Assembly (NCBI GenBank): GCA_027486275.1
Contig: JAIXPM010000213.1
Location: 1-10,325 of the forward strand
DNA from: Sphingomonadales bacterium
GTDB taxonomy: Bacteria > Pseudomonadota > Alphaproteobacteria > Sphingomonadales > Sphingomonadaceae
Reading direction: 5' to 3'
Length of the DNA: 10,325 nt
The notes beneath the pieces were generated by a model. That model searched no databases and had not been told where the DNA came from. It saw only the letters and a program-made list of their open reading frames with translations. The position numbers and the translations under genes were made by a program. Positions within the stretch are counted from its first letter, which is position 1. Each line of letters begins with the position of its first letter. Of this stretch, positions 1 through 5,154 are shown in pieces.

Positions 1-1434
1 ACCCAGTTCACGCCGCGGCTGGACGAAGGCTCGATCACCACCATGGTCTACAAGCCGGTGGATATGAGCCTGGAGAAGAGCCTGGCGCTGGAGATCGCGC
101 TGGAAAAATCGCTGCTGCAGAAATTCCCGCAGATCACTGCCGTGTTTTCGCGCATCGGCACCTCGGCGGTGGCCACTGATCCGATGCCGCCGAACGAGAA
201 TGATCTCTATGTCAGCTACAAGCCGCTGAGCGAATGGCCGGCCGACGGGCCGCAGAGCAAGGTCGCGTTACAGGATGCCATCGAAGCCGAAGCCCGCCGC
301 CAGTTTGCCGATCAGAGTTTCCTGCGCGGCCAGCCGATCGAGATGCGTTTCAACGAAATGCTTGAAGGCACGCGCGCCGATCTGTCGGTGAAGGTTTTCG
401 GCGACGACAATGACCGGCTGGAACAATTGGGCGGGCAAGTGCTGAACGTGCTGAAACGTCTCCCCGGCACGGCACAGGCCGAATATGAAGTGGATGGCCG
501 CACCCCCAGCCTGGTGGTGCGGGTTGATCATGACGCGCTGGTGCGACTGGGTCTGGGGGCGGACGAGGTGAACCGTGCCATCAGCACCGCGCTGGCGGGG
601 CAGGAAGTGGGGGCCATATTGGAAGGCATCCGCCGCCACGGCATCGTGGTGCGCCTGCCCGATTCCAGCCGCGCCTATCTCGATACCATCCGGGCGCTGC
701 CGCTCAGGGTCGGGCAGGCCGGGCTGCTGCCGCTGGGCCGGGTGGCAAGGCTTGAGGAAGTGCTGGCGGTGGAGCCGGTGCGCCGTGACAATGGCCAGAA
801 GCGCGCGGCGCTGCTGGTCAATCTTTCGGGCAGCGATATCGAGGGTTATGTCGCCCACGCCAAGGCCGAGATGGCGAAGGCGGTGGCGCTGCCCGAAGGC
901 TATCGCATCGAATATGGCGGCCAGTTCAAGCAGTTGCAGGAAGCCAAGGCGCGGCTTGCGGTGCTGGTGCCGGCGTGTCTGCTGCTGATCCTCGTGCTTG
1001 TCTATGGTGCGCTGGGCTCCGTCTCCCAGGCGCTGATCGTGTTTGCCGGCATCCCGCTGGCGGTGACGGGCGGCGTGTTTGCGCTGGCCGTGCGGGCCAT
1101 GCCCTTCTCGATCACGGCGGCGATCGGCTTCATCGCGCTGTCGGGAATCGCGATGTTGAATGGCCTGGTGATGGTTGACCACATCAACCATCTGCGCGGC
1201 GAAGGCATGGCCAGGGACGATGCGGTGCGCGAGGGCGCCATGGACCGGCTGCGGCCCGTCATCTCCACCGCGCTGGTCGCCAGCATCGGTTTCCTGCCGA
1301 TGGCGATCGCGACCGGCGCCGGGGCAGAGGTGCAGCGTCCACTCGCGACCGTGGTGATCGGCGGCATCCTCTCCTCAACCCTGCTTACCCTGCTGCTGTT
1401 GCCGGCACTGTATCGGCGCTTTGTGAAGGGCTGA
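1..1434 (+). CDS. Heavy-metal efflux RND transporter, CzcA/CusA family (5'-truncated by window)
   Basis: Inner-membrane proton-driven pump subunit of a tripartite heavy-metal efflux system; 477 residues are visible. The frame is open from base 1, starting within an F-T-P-R-L-D-E-G segment that matches the F-x-P-x-L-D-E-G motif of the second periplasmic half in CzcA/CusA proteins. The first Met at 43 is therefore internal and the true start lies upstream. In order one sees the porter domain (QPIEMRFNEMLEGTRADLSV, KVFGDD), a docking-type segment, then a block of hydrophobic helices from about base 955 to the end. The helices include the family motif IAMLNGLVMVDHINHLR and a following RLRPVISTALVA segment, and the protein ends LLLLPALYRRFVKG. 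The length from the LDEG motif to the C-terminus is normal for the family. The metal cannot be told from this half. Partner genes (membrane fusion and outer-membrane subunits) would be expected upstream. Confidence 0.93.
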   Translation, partial: TQFTPRLDEGSITTMVYKPVDMSLEKSLALEIALEKSLLQKFPQITAVFSRIGTSAVATDPMPPNENDLYVSYKPLSEWPADGPQSKVALQDAIEAEARRQFADQSFLRGQPIEMRFNEMLEGTRADLSVKVFGDDNDRLEQLGGQVLNVLKRLPGTAQAEYEVDGRTPSLVVRVDHDALVRLGLGADEVNRAISTALAGQEVGAILEGIRRHGIVVRLPDSSRAYLDTIRALPLRVGQAGLLPLGRVARLEEVLAVEPVRRDNGQKRAALLVNLSGSDIEGYVAHAKAEMAKAVALPEGYRIEYGGQFKQLQEAKARLAVLVPACLLLILVLVYGALGSVSQALIVFAGIPLAVTGGVFALAVRAMPFSITAAIGFIALSGIAMLNGLVMVDHINHLRGEGMARDDAVREGAMDRLRPVISTALVASIGFLPMAIATGAGAEVQRPLATVVIGGILSSTLLTLLLLPALYRRFVKG

Positions 1435-1460
1435 CCCTTGAGGAATCACCTCGGTCAGCC
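1429..1460 (+). terminator. Strong hairpin overlapping the efflux-gene stop codon
   Basis: GGCTGACC (1429-1436) is the exact inverse complement of GGTCAGCC (1453-1460). GAGG (1440-1443) then pairs with CCTC (1449-1452), leaving loop AATCA and a 3-nt bulge. The outer stem contains the efflux stop codon at 1432-1434. There is no T-run after it, so it is not a classical intrinsic terminator. It may end or attenuate efflux-operon transcription ahead of ssrA, or be a dyad in the ssrA promoter. Confidence 0.4.
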
Positions 1461-1466
1461 TACATG
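1438..1466 (+). promoter_or_regulatory. Candidate sigma-70-type promoter for ssrA
   Basis: TTGAGG at 1438-1443 (four of six matches to TTGACA) lies 17 bp from TACATG at 1461-1466 (three of six to TATAAT). A start near 1473 would give an acceptor piece of about 80 nt ending at 1553. The -10 match is weak. Transcription might instead begin inside the efflux gene. Confidence 0.33.
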
Positions 1467-1670
1467 GGTACTGCCGGCTTGCCGGATATGGCGATAAATG
1501 ATGCCGTGAAATAGACGCAGCGGACCCGGGGGCAGTACCCGGCGGCTCCACCATTTCTTCAACCCGTTGTCGGGGCGATGCATGGGGCCGAACCAGAATC
1601 GACGTGTGTTCAAAGACGATGTTTTTGCCCGGCCTGAATGAGCCGTAAAACCGTTCAAAACACCATAAAT

Positions 1671-1706
1671 GCCAACGACAACGAGGCATTCGCAATCGCA
1701 GCGTAA
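1671..1706 (+). other. tmRNA proteolysis-tag reading frame (ANDNEAFAIAA-stop)
   Basis: From resume codon GCC at 1671 the frame reads ANDNEAFAIAA, then TAA at 1704-1706. The ANDN start and the small hydrophobic end with a terminal Ala-Ala are typical of alphaproteobacterial tags. The C-terminal -AA end is the part ClpX recognises, and the N-terminal part is the usual SspB-binding side. The resume codon is assigned by the ANDN match. An in-frame ATG is absent, as expected for a tag that is resumed rather than initiated. Confidence 0.93.
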
Positions 1707-1758
1707 CCCGGTCCTCACGGACTGAGTTTCACTGGCCGAAAGCGCGGTACGGGCCACA

Positions 1759-1771
1759 CCGGGCAACAGAA
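1759..1771 (+). repeat. Direct repeat copy 1, inside tmRNA
   Basis: CCGGGCAACAGAA. Its first five bases form the 3' strand of the post-tag stem (pairing with 1707-1711), so this copy is functional tmRNA sequence. The same 13-mer recurs exactly at 1797-1809 and with one change at 1866-1878. Confidence 0.85.
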
Positions 1772-1782
1772 GTGGATTCCAG

Positions 1783-1799
1783 CGGCCCGAGGGGGGCCG
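1783..1799 (+). terminator. Possible hairpin terminator after ssrA
   Basis: CGGCCC (1783-1788) and GGGCCG (1794-1799) form a six-bp GC-only stem with loop GAGGG just after the likely 3' end of the tmRNA coding piece. No T-run follows. It could act as a weak terminator or a processing barrier, and could also serve opposing transcription from the convergent lipoprotein gene. Confidence 0.3.
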
Positions 1800-1818
1800 G
1801 GCAACAGAACCCCCTCAC
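1791..1818 (+). repeat. Direct repeat copy 2, extended unit
   Basis: Six G, then the 13-mer CCGGGCAACAGAA, then CCCCCTCAC. It matches 1860-1886 with one substitution and one missing C. Weaker similarity continues rightward (TTTGC...ATCAC at about 1822-1834 versus 1893-1905). The G and C runs could pair around a 13- to 14-nt loop. Confidence 0.8.
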
Positions 1819-1859
1819 CAATTTGCACAATCACGGCTCCCCGACCCGCACGCGACTCT

Positions 1860-1886
1860 GGGGGGCCGGGCAACACAACCCCTCAC
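1860..1886 (+). repeat. Direct repeat copy 3, abutting the lipoprotein gene end
   Basis: Six G, CCGGGCAACACAA, CCCCTCAC. It covers the stop codon of the minus-strand lipoprotein gene (complement of TCA at 1883-1885) and its immediate 3' untranslated sequence. The G-run and C-run could form a hairpin on either strand, possibly terminating that gene. Confidence 0.8.
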
Positions 1887-2413
1887 TTCTCCGTTTGCGT
1901 GATCACCTCGTCGAGCCGCGCCAGCGGCAGGCCCCATTTGCGCACGATCATCACATTGTGCAGCACGTAGCCGCCGGGCTGCAGCGCCAGCCATTGATCG
2001 GCGCGCAGGCCGCCCTTCATGATGAAGCGCAGGTGCAGGCGATTGCCCTCGATGCGACCGGTCACTGGCCCGGCAGCATCGCTCAGGCTGCCGGCGACAC
2101 CACTCGGCCCACCACGGCGCAACTGCCATTGCCGCTGCGTCGCCGGCTGGCCCGCCAGCGTCACCGTCTGATCGAGGATGAGGCCGCCACCGCAGCCCCA
2201 ACGCCCAACGCTGGCCACCGTCACGGCGCGCGGCCGGCGCAGGGCGATCTTCAGTGTGCCTTCGCCTCGGCTTTGACCGGTAAAGAAGGCCAGCGCGTCA
2301 AGCGCGGGCGCGTCGGCCCGGGCCGGCGGCAATCGCCCGGTCGAAACACAGCCTGAAAGGCCGGCGAGCAGGGCAAGGGCCGCCGCCATTCGTCCGGTGT
2401 TCCCGCATTGCAT
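1883..2413 (-). CDS. DUF3833-like lipoprotein
   Basis: A 176-residue predicted lipoprotein of unknown function. The start at 2413 is chosen because GGGGGAGG (2421-2428, minus strand) sits 7 nt upstream and a lipoprotein signal follows directly: hydrophobic AAALALLAGLSGC with the lipobox Cys at residue 22. The frame runs open further upstream to 2482, but that would put about 23 charged and polar residues before the signal. The mature part fits DUF3833: an FFTGQSRGEGTL opening, central LDQTVTLAG, and the C-terminal block MKGGLRADQWLALQPGG...VRKWGLPLARLDEVI. It would sit on the outer membrane or in the periplasm. It is transcribed toward ssrA and divergently from sspB. The family assignment is from memory of its conserved pattern. 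Confidence 0.82.
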   Translation of the reverse strand: MQCGNTGRMAAALALLAGLSGCVSTGRLPPARADAPALDALAFFTGQSRGEGTLKIALRRPRAVTVASVGRWGCGGGLILDQTVTLAGQPATQRQWQLRRGGPSGVAGSLSDAAGPVTGRIEGNRLHLRFIMKGGLRADQWLALQPGGYVLHNVMIVRKWGLPLARLDEVITQTEK

Positions 2414-2420
2414 CCTGTTT

Positions 2421-2428
2421 CCTCCCCC
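2421..2428 (-). promoter_or_regulatory. Ribosome binding site fixing the DUF3833-like start
   Basis: GGGGGAGG on the minus strand lies 7 nt before the ATG at 2413. It decides this start over the upstream one at 2482 and the out-of-frame ATG at 2408. Confidence 0.75.
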
Positions 2429-2505
2429 AAACGCTGCCAAATGCCAGCGAAGATACGCGCGACCCGGCTGCGGCGATGTCATCCACCACTGCGGCGGGCA
2501 TATCG

Positions 2506-2534
2506 CTTGACCTTGGCCCCCCTTGACCTAGACA
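2506..2534 (+). promoter_or_regulatory. Candidate promoter region upstream of sspB, with repeated CTTGACC
   Basis: The 182-bp divergent spacer (2414-2595) holds CTTGACC twice, at 2506-2512 and 2522-2528, offset by 16 bp. The first could be a -35 for TAGACA at 2529-2534 (16-bp spacing, three of six matches to TATAAT). Either copy could instead be half of a regulator site. No clear minus-strand promoter was recognised. Confidence 0.3.
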
Positions 2535-2595
2535 ACGCCTCGCGCCAATCGGAGGCGACATTCCCCCCGCGTTTTTCAGCCAAGGCTCAGCTCTC

Positions 2596-3069
2596 GTGAA
2601 CGACACCACGCCCGACAGCCTGATCCCCTATGACGACATCGTCCAGGATGCGCTGCGCGGTGTGGTCAGCCGCGTGTTGCAGCGCATATCGGATGAAGGT
2701 GGCCTGCCCGGCGGTCATCATTTCTACATCGCCTTTCGCACCCGCGCGCCCGGCGTTTCCATCCCGAAACATCTGATGGAGCGTTATCCGGACGAGATGA
2801 CCATCGTCATCCAGCATCGTTACTGGGATCTGATCGTGGCCGATGATCATTTTTCCATCGGGCTCAGTTTCAACCAGATGCCATCCAGCCTGGTGATCCC
2901 CTATGATGCCATCGTTGGCTTTGTGGATCCCGCGGTGAATTTCGCCCTGCAATTCGCGCCCAAGGATGGCGAGGGGCCGCCACCCGAAACGCCGCCGGAA
3001 ACGCCGCCGCCCGAACCTCAGGATGAAGGCAGCAACGTCGTCACCCTTGATCGGTTCCGCCGCAAGTGA
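2596..3069 (+). CDS. sspB: SspB family ClpXP adaptor (alphaproteobacterial type)
   Basis: Adaptor that binds tmRNA-tagged proteins and tethers them to ClpX for degradation by ClpXP in the cytoplasm. The 157 residues show the alpha-type SspB pattern: LIPYDDIVQDALRGVV near the N-terminus, then HHFYIAFRT, APGVSIPKHLMERYPDEMTIV, a FSIGLSFNQ segment, and IPYDAIVGFVDPAVNFALQF. A Pro/Glu-rich flexible linker follows (about residues 122-146), then a terminal NVVTLDRFRRK that fits the XB tail which docks on the ClpX N-domain. The GTG start at 2596 places the conserved core at the usual distance from the N-terminus but lacks a good Shine-Dalgarno. GGAGG at 2551-2555 precedes an in-frame ATT at 2560. 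The stop overlaps gmk by 4 nt (GTGA), suggesting translational coupling. ssrA lies under 1 kb away. Confidence 0.9.
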   Translation: MNDTTPDSLIPYDDIVQDALRGVVSRVLQRISDEGGLPGGHHFYIAFRTRAPGVSIPKHLMERYPDEMTIVIQHRYWDLIVADDHFSIGLSFNQMPSSLVIPYDAIVGFVDPAVNFALQFAPKDGEGPPPETPPETPPPEPQDEGSNVVTLDRFRRK

Positions 3070-3728
3070 CGCAGTTTGCCCGCACCGGCGCGCCGGCCCG
3101 CAGTCCACTCCGGCGCGGCTTGATGTTCGTGCTGTCCTCTCCCTCGGGTGCCGGCAAGACCACCATGTCGCGCGCGCTGATGGCCGAAGACAGCGGCATC
3201 ACCATGAGCGTTTCGGCCACAACGCGCAGCCCACGTCCCGGTGAAGTGGACGGCGTGGATTATTATTTCGTATCGCACGACCAGTTCCAGTCGATGGTCG
3301 AAGAAAACGCCCTGCTGGAATGGGCGACCGTGTTCGGCAACCGTTATGGCACCCCGCGCGCACCGGTGGAATCGGCGCTGGCCGATGGCCGCGACGTGCT
3401 GTTCGATATCGACTGGCAAGGCACCCAGCAGTTGCAGCAGACCGATGCGGCATCCGATCTGGTGCGGGTGTTCATCCTGCCACCGCATCTTGAGGAGCTG
3501 GAACGTCGCCTCAAGAACCGCAACACCGATCACCCGGAAGTGATCGCCGATCGCATGGCCCGCGCCCGTGACGAGATCAGCCATTGGGGCGAGTATGATT
3601 ATATCCTCGTCAACGATGATGCCGAAACCTGCCTGAACGAAATCCGCGCCATCCTAAAAGCCGAACGGCTGCGCCGCAAACGCCAGCTCGGCCTGGCCGG
3701 ATTCGTGCGCGGCATGCTGGGCGAATGA
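3066..3728 (+). CDS. gmk: Guanylate kinase
   Basis: Cytoplasmic enzyme phosphorylating GMP (and dGMP) to GDP with ATP, an essential nucleotide step. 220 residues, close to the usual 205-220. P-loop SPSGAGKTT at residues 25-33; GMP-binding segment SATTRSPRPGE at 50-60 followed by VDGVDYYFVS; then NRYGTPRAPVE and VLFDIDWQGTQQL, and the lid/C-terminal part with RRLKNRNTD. The GTG start at 3066 overlaps the sspB stop by 4 nt and gives the short basic leader usual before RGLMFVLSS. An ATG at 3123 is possible but would begin only five residues before the P-loop. Its own stop overlaps the next gene by 4 nt (ATGA). Confidence 0.95.
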   Translation: MTQFARTGAPARSPLRRGLMFVLSSPSGAGKTTMSRALMAEDSGITMSVSATTRSPRPGEVDGVDYYFVSHDQFQSMVEENALLEWATVFGNRYGTPRAPVESALADGRDVLFDIDWQGTQQLQQTDAASDLVRVFILPPHLEELERRLKNRNTDHPEVIADRMARARDEISHWGEYDYILVNDDAETCLNEIRAILKAERLRRKRQLGLAGFVRGMLGE

Positions 3729-4360
3729 TGAGGCGCGCGCTGGCCCTGCTGGCGCTGCTGGTTCTGGCCGGCTGCAGCGGCAAGGATGAGGAGCTGCGCC
3801 CCTATGCCGTCGTGCGCCGTGCCGATGTGTGGCAGGCGGTGATCAAGGATCAGGATCGCGGCCGGCTGGCACGCCTTTCCGAAGCCTGGGATCAGGCCCG
3901 CGCCGATGTGGCCGAAGCCGGTGCCGCCGCCGAAATGGCCGCTTTGGGCCCGGTAACCGGCGATGCCATCACCACCAATCCGGCTTTGCCGACAGCAGGT
4001 GACCACCAGTGCCGTACCATCCAGCTTGGTTGGCGGCAGGGCAGCCCGCGTGTCAGCCCGGCGGTGCAGGCCAGTGCCTGGGCGCCGTGCCGGCTCAGCG
4101 CCGATGGCATCGTGCTGCGCTTTGAAACGGCGCCGGGGCCGCAGCAGTATCTGGGCACGCTCTATCCCGATGTCGATCGGCTGGTGTTTCTCGGCACGCT
4201 GCGGCTGGCCGGCGAGATGGGCCGGCTGCGTTATGGCGAGGATGGTGAACGCGACCAGCTGGGTGTCTTGCAGGCGGTCGGGCCCGGCCACTGGCGCATC
4301 GCGCTGCCGTGGCCGCGCTGGACGGCACGGTTGGTGCTGATCGAACTGCGCGCCGCCTGA
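3725..4360 (+). CDS. DUF4893-like lipoprotein
   Basis: A 211-residue predicted lipoprotein of unknown function. Signal MMRRALALLALLVLAGC carries the lipobox Cys at residue 17. The mature part has the DUF4893 look: WQAVIKDQDRGRLARLSEAW near the N-terminus, a D-H-Q-C-R segment, C-R-L in the middle, then LGTLYPDVDRLVFLGTLRL, RYGEDGERDQLGVLQ and a GHWRIALPWPRW end. The paired Cys residues in the central part could form a disulfide in the periplasm. The start overlaps the gmk stop (ATGA); the Met codon right after (3728) is an equal alternative. It is in the sspB-gmk run, so likely expressed with it. No function is inferred from context. Confidence 0.8.
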   Translation: MMRRALALLALLVLAGCSGKDEELRPYAVVRRADVWQAVIKDQDRGRLARLSEAWDQARADVAEAGAAAEMAALGPVTGDAITTNPALPTAGDHQCRTIQLGWRQGSPRVSPAVQASAWAPCRLSADGIVLRFETAPGPQQYLGTLYPDVDRLVFLGTLRLAGEMGRLRYGEDGERDQLGVLQAVGPGHWRIALPWPRWTARLVLIELRAA

Positions 4361-4362
4361 TC

Positions 4363-5142
4363 GTGCCCGCAGGCATTGCCGAATTGCTCAGCGCGCAGGG
4401 CTGGGCCTTCTGGGTCGCAGCACTGGTGGGCGTGACCATCCTGGGCCTCGCCAAGGGCGGCTTTGCCGGGCTGGGCGTGCTGGGTGTGCCGATCATGGCA
4501 CTTGGCATGAGCCCGGTGCTGGCCGCGGCCATATTGCTGCCGATCCTGTTGGTGCAGGACGTGTTTTCGGTGAAGGCCTTTGGTGCCCACCGCGACGTTG
4601 CCATCTTGAAAATCATGGTGCCGGGCGCGTGCGTGGGCATCTTCGCCGGCTGGGCGCTGGCGCGGTTCGTATCGGTATCGGTGGTGGAAGCGGCGGTGGG
4701 CCTGATTGCCATCGTGTTTGCCATCCAGCGTATCCGCGCCGAACATCGCGGGGTGCCGGCGCGACTGGGGAGAGCGTGGGAGGGTGTGGCGATGGGCGCG
4801 GCGGCCGGCTTCACCAGCCAGATCGCCCACGCCGGCGGGCCGCCGTTCCAGATGCATGTGCTGCCGAAGAAGTTGCCGCGCGACATGTTCATCGGCACCA
4901 GCAGCGTGTTTTTCGCACTGATCAACTGGCTGAAAGTGCCCGCCTATTATGCGCTGGGTGCCTTCACGCCGGAAAATCTGTGGTTGGCCGCGGCACTGAT
5001 GCCGGCGGCGCTGGCGTCCACGTGGGCCGGCACTGTGCTGGTGCGGCGTATTGATGGCCCGCGTTTCTATGCCATCATGCACGCGCTGATGATCTTGGTG
5101 GGCGGCAAGCTGGCGTGGGATGGCTTGTCGGCTCTGGTTTGA
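4363..5142 (+). CDS. TSUP (TauE/SafE) family permease
   Basis: Predicted inner-membrane transporter of the TSUP (formerly DUF81) family, whose members move sulfite, sulfonates, sulfoacetate or related organic anions, often outward. About 259 residues with seven to eight hydrophobic segments. The family signature appears in both halves: GLAKGGFAGLGVLGVPIMAL near the N-terminus, and GAAAGFTSQIAHAGGPPFQMHVLPKKL in the second half, followed by FIGTSSVFFALINWLKVPAYY. The GTG at 4363, 2 nt after the preceding stop, is preferred. An in-frame GTG at 4309 would add 18 polar residues overlapping the upstream gene. The substrate cannot be deduced. It ends 12 nt before the first amidohydrolase. Confidence 0.87.
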   Translation: MPAGIAELLSAQGWAFWVAALVGVTILGLAKGGFAGLGVLGVPIMALGMSPVLAAAILLPILLVQDVFSVKAFGAHRDVAILKIMVPGACVGIFAGWALARFVSVSVVEAAVGLIAIVFAIQRIRAEHRGVPARLGRAWEGVAMGAAAGFTSQIAHAGGPPFQMHVLPKKLPRDMFIGTSSVFFALINWLKVPAYYALGAFTPENLWLAAALMPAALASTWAGTVLVRRIDGPRFYAIMHALMILVGGKLAWDGLSALV

Positions 5143-5154
5143 GGGGGAAAGAAG

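Larger units (their letters stand above)
1470..1785 (+). ncRNA. ssrA: tmRNA, circularly permuted two-piece alphaproteobacterial form
   Basis: Rescues stalled ribosomes: the alanylated tRNA-like end enters the A site and an internal reading frame adds a proteolysis tag. Order is permuted. The acceptor piece comes first: T-stem CCGGG (1526-1530) with CCCGG (1538-1542), loop GGCAGTA, acceptor strand CGGCTCC (1543-1549), discriminator A1550 and CCA 1551-1553. A 30-nt spacer (1554-1583) would be excised. The coding piece starts GGGGCCG (1584-1590) and pairs with 1543-1549 over seven bp, with G.U as the third pair, the alanine identity element. AGAATCGACG (1594-1603) resembles the conserved D-like region of tmRNA. 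TTCA (1609-1612) can pair with TGAA (1507-1510) as part of helix P2. Pseudoknot-type stems include CGGC/GCCG (1630-1633/1642-1645) and CCCGGT/ACCGGG (1707-1712/1758-1763), flanking the tag frame at 1671-1706. The outer ends are uncertain by about 15 nt. Two-piece maturation is inferred from the permuted order and is known for alphaproteobacteria. Confidence 0.93.

Noticed and set aside
268..1191. 307-residue minus-strand open frame
   Set aside because: Shadow of the RND pump; His/Gln/Arg-rich and without recognisable domains.
1572..1578. GGGGCGA as an alternative 5' end of the tmRNA coding piece
   Set aside because: It cannot pair with the acceptor strand CGGCTCC (1543-1549), whereas GGGGCCG at 1584-1590 pairs fully.
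1759..1886. Repeats as a CRISPR array or an insertion sequence end
   Set aside because: Only three short, unevenly spaced copies with no cas genes, no terminal inverted repeats and no transposase nearby.
1815..2201. 128-residue minus-strand frame ending at the second repeat copy
   Set aside because: Overlaps the DUF3833-like gene in another frame and lacks a signal or motif. Its stop merely falls in the repeated CTCAC.
1772..2356. 194-residue plus-strand frame
   Set aside because: Antisense to the DUF3833-like gene, which has a lipobox, a strong ribosome site and family motifs. The frame also starts in the tmRNA tail.
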